From the NCBI RefSeq assembly GCF_001595645.1, contig NZ_LNKT01000005.1, forward strand, positions 1 through 42,730: DNA of 42,730 nt, read 5' to 3'. The notes under the pieces were generated by a model. That model ran no database searches. It was not told the DNA's origin and was given only the letters and a program-made list of their open reading frames with translations. A program made the position numbers and the translations under genes. This document shows positions 8,258 to 14,514 of this stretch, piece after piece. This DNA is from Sulfurovum riftiae. Lineage in GTDB: Bacteria; Campylobacterota; Campylobacteria; Campylobacterales; Sulfurovaceae. Each line of letters begins with the position of its first letter. Position 1 is the stretch's first letter.

Positions 8258-8641
8258 ATGACTTGTTATGAAACACTGTTTGTAGTTAAACCTACACTGA
8301 CAGAAGAAGAGACGGCAGCCGAGATCGCGAAGATCAAAGACGTTCTTGCCAAAGTAGAAGCGGAGCTTCTTGCAACTGATGATATGGGTATGAGAAAACT
8401 TGCGTATCCTGTACAGAAAAACGACAGAGGGTACTACACTGTGCTTTTCTACAAAGCGAACGGTGATGCGATCGCAGAGATCGAAAGAAACCTCAAGATC
8501 AACGAAGAGGTCATTAAGTTTTTAACTGTAAAATATGTTAAAAACAAAGAGATCGCACAATTCGACAAGCTTGTCGCTGCAGCGGGTAAAAGCAAAGAAG
8601 CTGAGCCAAAAGCAGAAACAGCAGAGACAACTGAGGCGTAA
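8258..8641 (+). CDS. rpsF: 30S ribosomal protein S6
   Basis: S6 binds the central domain of 16S rRNA together with S18. The protein starts MTCYETLFVVKPTLTEEE, typical of S6, and contains the GMRKLAYPVQKNDRGYYTVLFY block. The core covers about 100 residues; an alanine- and glutamate-rich tail (about 105-127) extends it, as in several relatives. AAAAGGAAC precedes the ATG. It is the first gene of the conserved rpsF-ssb-rpsR operon, with ssb 21 bases downstream. Confidence 0.97.
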   Translation: MTCYETLFVVKPTLTEEETAAEIAKIKDVLAKVEAELLATDDMGMRKLAYPVQKNDRGYYTVLFYKANGDAIAEIERNLKINEEVIKFLTVKYVKNKEIAQFDKLVAAAGKSKEAEPKAETAETTEA

Positions 8642-8662
8642 TAACCCCACAGGAGAAACCTT

Positions 8663-9160
8663 ATGTACAACAAGATAATTTTAGCAGGAAACCTTACCAG
8701 AGACGTAGAGATCAGATATACCCAGGGTGGTTCAGCCATCGGAAGTACGGCGATCGCCACTTCACGTAAGTTCAAATCTCAGACAGGTGAGCAGAAGGAA
8801 GAAGTCCTTTTCGTAGACCTGACGTTCTTCGGTAGAACTGCTGAAATTGCCAACCAGTATTTACGTAAGGGAAGCAAAGTTTTAGTGGATGGCAGGTTAA
8901 AGCTTGACCAGTGGACAGCACAGGACGGCACAAAGAGAAGCAAGCATTCGGTCACTGTAGAGAACCTGCAGATGCTCGATACAAAAGGTCAGAGTGAGCA
9001 GATGGCAGCACAGGGCGGATACAACGCACCTGTACAGCAGGACACTTACTCTCAGCCGGCACCTTCTCAACAAAGTGCACCTCAGCAGCCGCAGCAACAG
9101 CAGGCACCTGCACAGAGCATCCCGGAAATAGACATCAACGAAGATGAAATACCGTTTTAG
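8663..9160 (+). CDS. ssb: Single-stranded DNA-binding protein
   Basis: Coats single-stranded DNA in replication and repair. The 165 residues comprise an OB-fold (1-105; [20 protein letters not shown], then [29 protein letters not shown]), a glutamine- and proline-rich linker (about 120-150), and the acidic tip ending DEIPF that docks partner proteins. It lies between rpsF and rpsR, the usual place. AGGAG precedes the ATG. Confidence 0.97.
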   Translation: MYNKIILAGNLTRDVEIRYTQGGSAIGSTAIATSRKFKSQTGEQKEEVLFVDLTFFGRTAEIANQYLRKGSKVLVDGRLKLDQWTAQDGTKRSKHSVTVENLQMLDTKGQSEQMAAQGGYNAPVQQDTYSQPAPSQQSAPQQPQQQQAPAQSIPEIDINEDEIPF

Positions 9161-9171
9161 GAGAACAGACC

Positions 9172-9435
9172 ATGGCAGAAAGAAGAAAATTTAAAAAAAG
9201 ATTTTGTAAATATTGTGAGCAGAAAGTCGACTTTATCGACTATAAAGATCTGAATTCACTCAAGTTCAGCTTGAGCGAAAGATTCAAGATCATGCCAAGA
9301 AGATTGACAGGTAACTGTAAAAGACACCAGGAAATGGTAACAGTTGCGATCAAAAGAGCAAGACAAACAGCACTTATTCCGTATATCGTAGATAGAAAGA
9401 ATGTTGTTGAAAATCCGTTTGAACTGATCAAATAG
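9172..9435 (+). CDS. rpsR: 30S ribosomal protein S18
   Basis: S18 forms a heterodimer with S6 on the small subunit. The 87 residues include a CKYC pair near the N-terminus, the block [25 protein letters not shown], and the basic C-terminal helix with [12 protein letters not shown]. It follows ssb by 11 bases with GGAG in the gap. The operon end is followed by an imperfect hairpin (9451-9470). Confidence 0.97.
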   Translation: MAERRKFKKRFCKYCEQKVDFIDYKDLNSLKFSLSERFKIMPRRLTGNCKRHQEMVTVAIKRARQTALIPYIVDRKNVVENPFELIK

Positions 9436-9450
9436 ATTTGAACTCCCTTT

Positions 9451-9470
9451 GGCAGGCTTTTCAGCTTGCC
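9451..9470 (+). terminator. Imperfect hairpin after rpsR
   Basis: GGCAGGC and GCTTGCC pair with one mismatch around a TTTTCA loop, 15 bases after the rpsR stop. It lacks a T-run. It may be a decayed REP arm or the 3' hairpin of the ribosomal operon. Confidence 0.35.
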
Positions 9471-9476
9471 ACTATT

Positions 9477-9498
9477 GGTGGGCTGAAGCCCACCCTAC
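9477..9498. repeat. REP hairpin (family B); supplies the stop of the methyltransferase
   Basis: GGTGGGCTGAAGCCCACC followed by CTAC. On the minus strand the element opens with GTAG, and its TAG (9495-9497) is the stop codon of the methyltransferase gene. Related single copies are at 25185 and 33321. Confidence 0.85.
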
Positions 9499-10199
9499 GT
9501 GTTTTTTAATACCACAAATCGCTTATCAGCGCTTTCCAATCCGTAAAGATTCACCTCATCATTCACAATCAATTCCAGACCACTTAATACAACAATATCA
9601 TCTACCGTATGATAATACTGCCTGATCGTTTCTTGTGATTTTTTAAAACACTCATCCCCTTTTTCGAATAAAGTGAATTCGGAGAGATATTCACCATTCT
9701 CAAAATCACTGTCCACTGTCAAGAACCGGGTATCATCATCTACGATGTAGGAGCCTACCGCTACATTTTCAAACCCGTAGAGGGTATTGATGTCGAACAG
9801 GAAATAGCCGCCTTTATTGAGATGTTCTTTTACACAGGAAAGAAATTCTTTCAGTTGTGCCTTGTCAAGATAGTTCATCATATCGAAGACCGCTGTAATG
9901 ACATCGTAGGTGCCCTTCAGGTCACACAGGTCTATGCACTCTGCATCGATACCCTGTTCACATGTTTGAGCCACCATGGACGGGCTCAGGTCAACACCTT
10001 TGACCTGGGGGATACCCAATGCACTCTGCATCTGTCGGAGAAAATCTCCCGATCCGCATCCTACATCGAGAAGGGTGTCAAATTCAACGGTATTGAGAAA
10101 AAGAAGATAGTGGGCATAGAGTGCAGGGGCTGCCTCCTTCACACCAAGAAGGTCCTCTACTTTGGCGTAGAGGTCTAGCGAATCAGCTGTATTAGCCAT
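9495..10199 (-). CDS. Class I SAM-dependent methyltransferase
   Basis: A 234-residue cytoplasmic protein with the Rossmann-type methyltransferase fold. Motif I is LLDVGCGSGDFL (about 42-53), the acidic second strand is VKGVDLSP, and later strands are DVITAVFDMMNYL and GGYFLFDINT. The substrate cannot be read from sequence. Its ATG lies inside the end of hisG (ATGGCTAA, 8-base overlap), so the two are translationally coupled; a direct link to histidine synthesis is not implied. The stop codon TAG is part of a REP element, so the native C-terminus may have been altered by the insertion. Confidence 0.85.
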   Translation of the reverse strand: MANTADSLDLYAKVEDLLGVKEAAPALYAHYLLFLNTVEFDTLLDVGCGSGDFLRQMQSALGIPQVKGVDLSPSMVAQTCEQGIDAECIDLCDLKGTYDVITAVFDMMNYLDKAQLKEFLSCVKEHLNKGGYFLFDINTLYGFENVAVGSYIVDDDTRFLTVDSDFENGEYLSEFTLFEKGDECFKKSQETIRQYYHTVDDIVVLSGLELIVNDEVNLYGLESADKRFVVLKNT

Positions 10200-10812
10200 T
10201 TCTTTCTACAACAGCTTTGATCTTTTCATAGAGTGAAAGGATCTCACCTTTTTTGGCATAGAAGCTGTTCTTGTTGGCAATGAGGTGCGCGGAAGAATCC
10301 ATAATATCTTCAGCGACCTTCAGGCCATTCTCTCTCATGGTATTGCCTGTCTCGACGATATCGACAATGGCATCAGCCAGACCGACAAGCGGTGCCAGTT
10401 CGATGGAACCGTAGAGCTTTACCACTTCCACACCGACCGCTTTTTGTGCAAAGTAGTTCTTGGTGATGTTCACCATTTTTGTCGCCACTTTGATGTTCGG
10501 TCTGCTCCAGTCGAGTTCATCTTCGTTCTTGATACCAATGGCCACTTTGCATTTTCCAAGCTGCATATCGAGAAGCTGTATGATATCGAGCTCTTTTTCC
10601 GTAATGACATCCAGTCCTACTACACCGATGTCTGCCGCACCGTGTTCTACATAGGTCGGTACATCCTGGTTACGTACATTGAGGAAACGGAATCCCTCTT
10701 TTTCCATAATGAGCTCACGCCCTTCGAATTTGAACTCTCCGCCGAAGATCTCAGCGAAGATCTCCAGGGTCTGCTCTGCAATTCTCCCTTTGGGAAGTGC
10801 TACGGTTAACAT
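10192..10812 (-). CDS. hisG: ATP phosphoribosyltransferase, short form
   Basis: First step of histidine synthesis: joins ATP and PRPP. The 206-residue length is that of the short HisG, which lacks the C-terminal regulatory domain and normally needs the HisRS-like partner HisZ; no hisZ is in this window. Family marks are LTVALPKGRIAEQT at the start, DVPTYVEHGAADIGVVGLDVI, and the PRPP-binding segment LADAIVDIVETGNTMRENGL. The ATG at 10812 is preceded by AAGGAGGT, which is enclosed in an 8-bp hairpin formed with the heptamer element upstream. Confidence 0.94.
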   Translation of the reverse strand: MLTVALPKGRIAEQTLEIFAEIFGGEFKFEGRELIMEKEGFRFLNVRNQDVPTYVEHGAADIGVVGLDVITEKELDIIQLLDMQLGKCKVAIGIKNEDELDWSRPNIKVATKMVNITKNYFAQKAVGVEVVKLYGSIELAPLVGLADAIVDIVETGNTMRENGLKVAEDIMDSSAHLIANKNSFYAKKGEILSLYEKIKAVVERNG

Positions 10813-10814
10813 GG

Positions 10815-10833
10815 TTCACCTCCTTGAGGTGAA
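10815..10833 (-). promoter_or_regulatory. Hairpin enclosing the RBS of hisG
   Basis: On the minus strand TTCACCTC, loop AAG, GAGGTGAA form an 8-bp perfect stem, two bases before the ATG. The RBS AAGGAGGT spans the loop and right arm. The arrangement parallels holA. A control function is inferred, not shown. Confidence 0.6.
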
Positions 10834-10889
10834 AGTGATGAGTGATGAGTGATGAGTGATGAGTGTCTATATGCATTGCTTTGCAATGC
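10815..10889. repeat. Heptamer-hairpin element, copy 2 (before hisG)
   Basis: Reading towards hisG on the minus strand: the palindrome GCATTGC-AAA-GCAATGC (10889-10873), a linker, four heptamers CATCACT (10861-10834), then the hairpin with the hisG RBS. The palindrome and heptamer units are identical to copy 1, 3.8 kb away, yet the terminal hairpin sequence is different and matches its own gene. Confidence 0.85.
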
Positions 10890-10934
10890 TTTTATCCTAT
10901 ACTGCATACTTATTTCCTTCTTGATCAAATAGAA

Positions 10935-10990
10935 GTATCGCGAAGCGATACATACCATCATTGTTCATTTTTCGTTATTCATTGTTCACT
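10935..10990. repeat. Heptamer-hairpin element, copy 5 (coaX 3' end)
   Basis: The palindrome GTATCGC-GAA-GCGATAC (10935-10951) is followed by GGTAT (read on minus) and four degenerate heptamers ATTGTTC/ATTTTTC/GTTATTC/ATTGTTC (10960-10987). The coaX stop codon (10979-10981) lies inside the heptamer run. On the minus strand the palindrome is followed by TTCTATTT and could terminate coaX. It lies back to back with copy 2. Confidence 0.75.
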
Positions 10991-11599
10991 TATTTGCAAA
11001 GTATGCATCATGCCTTTGAAAACAAGTGTTTCATCATAGATCGCATCTCTAAAGAATCCGGCAAGCAGTTTGCCGTCCCCGCCGGTAAAATAAAGTCTTT
11101 TTTTATCTTTATGCTTTTCTATGAGTGCTTTGATAGACGCGATTATACCATAGCTTATCTGCCCTTTTGTTGTAAGAGGCAGCCTGGTAAGATCAATGTG
11201 TTCATCCAAAGGAACCTCCAGGGCTGGAGAGATACGTCTATAGCTTTCCAGCATCGCTTTGATACCCGGAAAGATATACCCGCCCTTGTAGATACCCCTT
11301 TCCATCACGTCGACCGTAATGGCGGAACCCGCATCTACGAACACACCGTTGTCATGGCTCAGACAGAGTGCTTTTCTATCCACCCCCATAGTGTCATACT
11401 CCCCCGGAATATACATGAAGTCCGATACATTCTTCCATCCTTCGATACAGCCTATCTGCTTTTCTATATCTCTGTTGACAGAGATGTACTGTAAAGATTT
11501 TCCACGGTATTTTCCAATTGCTTCAGCATATGGAAGGTGTTCAACCTTTTTGCCATCATAGATATGAAAATGGGTATTTCCTATGTCTGCCAATAACAT
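10979..11599 (-). CDS. coaX: Type III pantothenate kinase
   Basis: Phosphorylates pantothenate, the first step of coenzyme A synthesis. The 206 residues belong to the ASKHA fold: MLLADIGNTHFHIYDG holds the phosphate-binding DIGNT motif, GVDRKALC and VDAGSAITVDVM follow, and LYFTGGDGKLL is near the end. The ATG at 11599 is chosen because AAGGGAG precedes it; a longer frame from 11632 merely translates a REP stem. The RBS adjoins the GTAG foot of that REP. The last residues (ISEQ) and the stop codon fall in a heptamer run, so the C-terminus may be element-derived. Confidence 0.9.
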   Translation of the reverse strand: MLLADIGNTHFHIYDGKKVEHLPYAEAIGKYRGKSLQYISVNRDIEKQIGCIEGWKNVSDFMYIPGEYDTMGVDRKALCLSHDNGVFVDAGSAITVDVMERGIYKGGYIFPGIKAMLESYRRISPALEVPLDEHIDLTRLPLTTKGQISYGIIASIKALIEKHKDKKRLYFTGGDGKLLAGFFRDAIYDETLVFKGMMHTLQISEQ

Positions 11600-11610
11600 T
11601 TTTCTCCCTT

Positions 11611-11663
11611 GTAGGGTCGGTTTACCGACCACTGAATATTTTTGCTCGGTAAACCGACCCTAC
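11611..11663. repeat. REP pair (family A), supplies a stop codon
   Basis: GTAGGGTCGGTTTACCGACC (11611-11630) and an inverse copy with one mismatch (to 11663) are separated by a short loop. Read on the minus strand, TAG at 11662-11660 in the foot is the stop of the upstream unknown gene. The other foot adjoins the coaX RBS. Confidence 0.87.
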
Positions 11664-11989
11664 GCTTCCTGCCAGACTTTCCACCCCTGTTCTTCCAGTA
11701 ACGCTTTGGCTTTGGAGCAGAGCGGTGCCTTTATGATGATATACTTTTTGTTGATCTTGCTCTCAATATACGCTTCGATCTTTTCATGCAGTGCCATCAG
11801 CTCTTTGGCCTCTTTCTGGAGTACCCTGCTCTTCTTTTCAAGCAGCATGACCAATGCGTAATACCCTTTAAGATCCACACCCACATAAAGACCGACCTTC
11901 TTTCTCGAACCGATCTCTTTGGGTACGATCTCTTTAAAAGATTTGAATATGATATTCTTCTGCTGTAAAAATTCTACGATCTCTTTCAT
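11660..11989 (-). CDS. Conserved-looking protein of unknown function
   Basis: A 109-residue soluble protein, rich in lysine and predicted mostly helical, with a central helix LLEKKSRVLQKEAKELMALHEKIEAYI likely to form a coiled coil. It ends KAPLCSKAKALLEEQGW. No motif points to a function. The start is the ATG at 11989; the RBS is weak. The frame stops at a TAG that belongs to a REP foot. It sits between the xer-type gene and coaX on the same strand. I think similar short proteins occur in other Campylobacterota, but cannot verify this. Confidence 0.7.
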   Translation of the reverse strand: MKEIVEFLQQKNIIFKSFKEIVPKEIGSRKKVGLYVGVDLKGYYALVMLLEKKSRVLQKEAKELMALHEKIEAYIESKINKKYIIIKAPLCSKAKALLEEQGWKVWQEA

Positions 11990-12032
11990 ATCTGTATCTT
12001 AACCTATTTTAGTACTCTGTGAGATGAATTGT

Positions 12033-12848
12033 TCAACTCAAAGGGTGGTAACTTCGCATCGTATCCTGCAGGTTCTGCTTCTGGATGTGCGTGTATATCT
12101 GCGTCGTTTCAAGCGAAGCATGCCCCAGCAGTTCCTGTACTACCCGCAGGTCCGCTCCGCCGATGATAAGAGAGGAGGCAAAGGAGTGGCGCAGCACATG
12201 CGGTGAGACCCCCAGATACTTCCTGACGATCTTATAGGCGGAGATACGACTGAGCTTTTCTCCCCTGTAGTTGAGCCAGATGTAGCTGCTGTTCATATCC
12301 TGTGCCTGAAGATAGCTTTCCAGTGCCTCAATAGCAACAGGCGCCAGGGGGACGACACGCTCCTTCTCTCCTTTGGCAAAACGGATCTTGAGCCACCCTT
12401 CGAGTATATCGCTGCGCTGCACATTCAATGCTTCGGAGATACGACAGCCGCTGGCATAGAGAAAGAGTATCAGCGCATAGTCACGCAAACCCATGACTTT
12501 GCTTCTATCGATCATATTCACTCCCTCCATGATCTCCTCGGGACTGAGATATTTGGGAAGGTTCTTGGGTACTTTTGCCATGGGGATCCTGATCTTCTCA
12601 TGGGTGAAGTTCTGCAGATGGCAGAAGTGGAAAAAAGTATTGATGGAAGAGAGTTTCCTGTTGAGGGTCCGTTTGTTCTTGAAAGTAGCAAGGAAGGAGA
12701 GAATGTCCGTGGTGTCAAGTTTGGTAAGGGGTTTTTGAGTGTACGCCTCCAGCTGTTTCAGATCACTCAGGTAGGAGCTTACCGTCAGTGCATCGAGCGC
12801 TTTGGTGACAGAGACATACTCTTCAAAGGCAACAAGCAGATCACTCAC
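12033..12848 (-). CDS. Tyrosine recombinase of the XerC/XerD type
   Basis: A 271-residue site-specific recombinase. The N-terminal SAM-like core-binding domain covers about 1-90 and the catalytic domain about 95-271. All catalytic residues are visible: R136 (GCRISEAL), K159 (FAKGEKERVVPL), H217 and R220 (SPHVLRHSFA), H243 (LGHASLETT) and the nucleophile Y252 (IYTH). The size and compactness fit a housekeeping chromosome-dimer recombinase rather than a phage integrase, and no phage genes are nearby. Campylobacterota often use a single recombinase (XerH); whether this is that enzyme or an additional one cannot be decided here. The BamB-like gene ends 19 bases upstream. Confidence 0.88.
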   Translation of the reverse strand: MSDLLVAFEEYVSVTKALDALTVSSYLSDLKQLEAYTQKPLTKLDTTDILSFLATFKNKRTLNRKLSSINTFFHFCHLQNFTHEKIRIPMAKVPKNLPKYLSPEEIMEGVNMIDRSKVMGLRDYALILFLYASGCRISEALNVQRSDILEGWLKIRFAKGEKERVVPLAPVAIEALESYLQAQDMNSSYIWLNYRGEKLSRISAYKIVRKYLGVSPHVLRHSFASSLIIGGADLRVVQELLGHASLETTQIYTHIQKQNLQDTMRSYHPLS

Positions 12849-12867
12849 TGCCCTGCCCTTCCCGTAC

Positions 12868-13878
12868 CTAATAACTCAGCTTGGAGAGATTTACGATCTT
12901 TCCGTCTTTATAGAGTTTTGCACCGCTGATGAATACAGGGCTCTTCACTTCACCGATGTCATAGATCTTATATTTTTTCAGATCTGAAGAGAGTACGATG
13001 AGAGATCCCTGCTGATCAAGGGCATAGACCTTGCCGCCAAATGCAGTTGATGCGGCAAAATGTGCATATTTGAATTTCTTTTTAGCAAGTTCTTCAAGCA
13101 TTCTGTTGAGCTTGATGACCTCTCCCTCTTTGGTAAAGAGGTAGATAGAACTGCCCGACACGGCGACATCGGAGATGTTGGCACGGTATTCCATCTGTCC
13201 GTCCACACCTACAGTGATCAGTTTCTTCGGTGTTGCTGCTACGAGTGTATCACCCATACGGGAAAGATAGATGACATTGTTGAAGATCTTGTCGCTGCTC
13301 AGGTAGATCACTTTGGCATCTACAGGATCACGTGAATCCATGACGACCAGCTTCCCATCCAGCATCGGCATGATCACAAGAGAGTCGATGAACATCGGGC
13401 TTGCCGCTCTTGTATCGATGGCATAGGTGATCTCAGAACGGTTCTCCATTACCTTCTTGTCACCGCTGATGCGGTAGATACCAAAGGCATTATTGTTCAG
13501 GATATACGCGACCGTGCCGCTGTGGATGGAAGCAGAGACGATCGGTACTTCAAGGTCTACCGTACGGATGACCTTTCCGCTTCCCTTGTTGATGATCTTC
13601 AGCTTACCTTCGGCATTCCCTGCAAGCACATAGGCGGAACTCTCGCTAAGGAATCTGTACCCTTCACCCAGGTTAATACGCTGTACACCTCTTTTTCCGA
13701 TATATTGGCCATTCTCAAGGGTCGCACCGTCACGGCTGAGATCGACGATCTTACTGCCGTATGCAGAAGTGACCTGCGATGCGGAATAGGTCTGCTCCGG
13801 TTCAAAGTACTGCTTGGAACTGCACCCCGAAAAGAGCAGTGCCGCTGCAGCCAATAACAGAAGAAAGGGACTTCTCAT
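12868..13878 (-). CDS. BamB-like outer-membrane lipoprotein (beta-propeller)
   Basis: A 336-residue lipoprotein. The signal peptide ends with the lipobox LFSGC at about residue 19, followed by SSK, so it is probably sorted to the outer membrane. The body consists of repeated short strands such as GKLKIINKGSGKVIRTVDL and GKLVVMDSRDP, as in PQQ-type beta-propellers. The gene overlaps the preceding YfgM-like gene by one base (TAATG). In E. coli yfgM and bamB are neighbours in the same order, which supports a role in outer-membrane protein assembly. Sequence similarity to BamB itself is low, so the name is given only as a likeness. Confidence 0.7.
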   Translation of the reverse strand: MRSPFLLLLAAAALLFSGCSSKQYFEPEQTYSASQVTSAYGSKIVDLSRDGATLENGQYIGKRGVQRINLGEGYRFLSESSAYVLAGNAEGKLKIINKGSGKVIRTVDLEVPIVSASIHSGTVAYILNNNAFGIYRISGDKKVMENRSEITYAIDTRAASPMFIDSLVIMPMLDGKLVVMDSRDPVDAKVIYLSSDKIFNNVIYLSRMGDTLVAATPKKLITVGVDGQMEYRANISDVAVSGSSIYLFTKEGEVIKLNRMLEELAKKKFKYAHFAASTAFGGKVYALDQQGSLIVLSSDLKKYKIYDIGEVKSPVFISGAKLYKDGKIVNLSKLSY

Positions 13879-14456
13879 TATTTTACCTTTAGTGTAGCAT
13901 GTTTCAACAGTGTGGCAAGCGGTGCAACCGGGGAGCGTGCATCGATGAGTTCCAGCTTCTCCTTGGCTTTTGCACTGTCGCCTGCTTTTATTGCAAGGTA
14001 GGCACCTTCGAGTTCTGCCATCTCTTTATAGAGTTTGCTGTCTGCCTCTCTCTTCTCAAGGTTCGCAGCGACATACTTGCTGGAATCTGCAACCACCTCA
14101 TTCTTGCTTGCGCTCAATGTTTTCAAGGCTGCAGCATCCTGTTTCTTCACTGCTTCCGAAAAGCTAAAGAGTTCGAAAAGTGCCGGATTCTTCGTCTTCA
14201 GCGTCTCAAGAGCAGAGGCATCGGCGGGGTTCTTCTGCAATGTCAGAAACGCTTTATTGGCATCTGCCAGTCTTGATTCCTTCATACTCTCCATTACGGT
14301 CGAGCCTATAAAGAAAAGAAGCAGTGCAGCTACAGTCCCCCAGATAAGAAGCTTGTATTTTTTATAGAGTGTCTCCAGTTTAAAGGCACTCTCCAATATC
14401 TTTTCATCACCACTCAATTCACTTTTGACATATTTTACATCGTCTTGAATACTCAC
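13878..14456 (-). CDS. YfgM-like membrane-anchored protein
   Basis: A 192-residue protein with a cytoplasmic N-terminus, one membrane helix (about 33-52, YKLLIWGTVAALLLFFIGSTV) and an alanine- and lysine-rich helical periplasmic part that looks like degenerate TPR repeats. This is the YfgM plan; in E. coli YfgM is an ancillary SecYEG-associated protein. The start is GTG at 14456 with TAGGAG upstream. A TATAAT on the minus strand (14487-14492) is its likely -10. It is coupled to the BamB-like gene by TAATG. The match is by architecture and synteny rather than clear identity. Confidence 0.65.
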   Translation of the reverse strand: MSIQDDVKYVKSELSGDEKILESAFKLETLYKKYKLLIWGTVAALLLFFIGSTVMESMKESRLADANKAFLTLQKNPADASALETLKTKNPALFELFSFSEAVKKQDAAALKTLSASKNEVVADSSKYVAANLEKREADSKLYKEMAELEGAYLAIKAGDSAKAKEKLELIDARSPVAPLATLLKHATLKVK

Positions 14457-14486
14457 CGACTTCTCCTAAAGGTTTTAATAGCATAT

Positions 14487-14492
14487 ATTATA
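14487..14492 (-). promoter_or_regulatory. -10 box for the YfgM-BamB-like pair
   Basis: TATAAT on the minus strand lies about 30 bases before the GTG start, in the short gap after mutS2. Confidence 0.55.
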
Positions 14493-14514
14493 CCCTTTGG
14501 AGTTAAAAATAGGG

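Noticed and set aside
11600-11632. N-terminal extension of CoaX from 11632
   Set aside because: The added codons are a REP stem (VGKPTLQG). The ATG at 11599 with AAGGGAG precedes the conserved DIGNT motif directly.
12033-12848. Phage or genomic-island integrase
   Set aside because: No phage, tRNA or attachment-site repeat is nearby. The size and sequence fit a Xer-type housekeeping recombinase.
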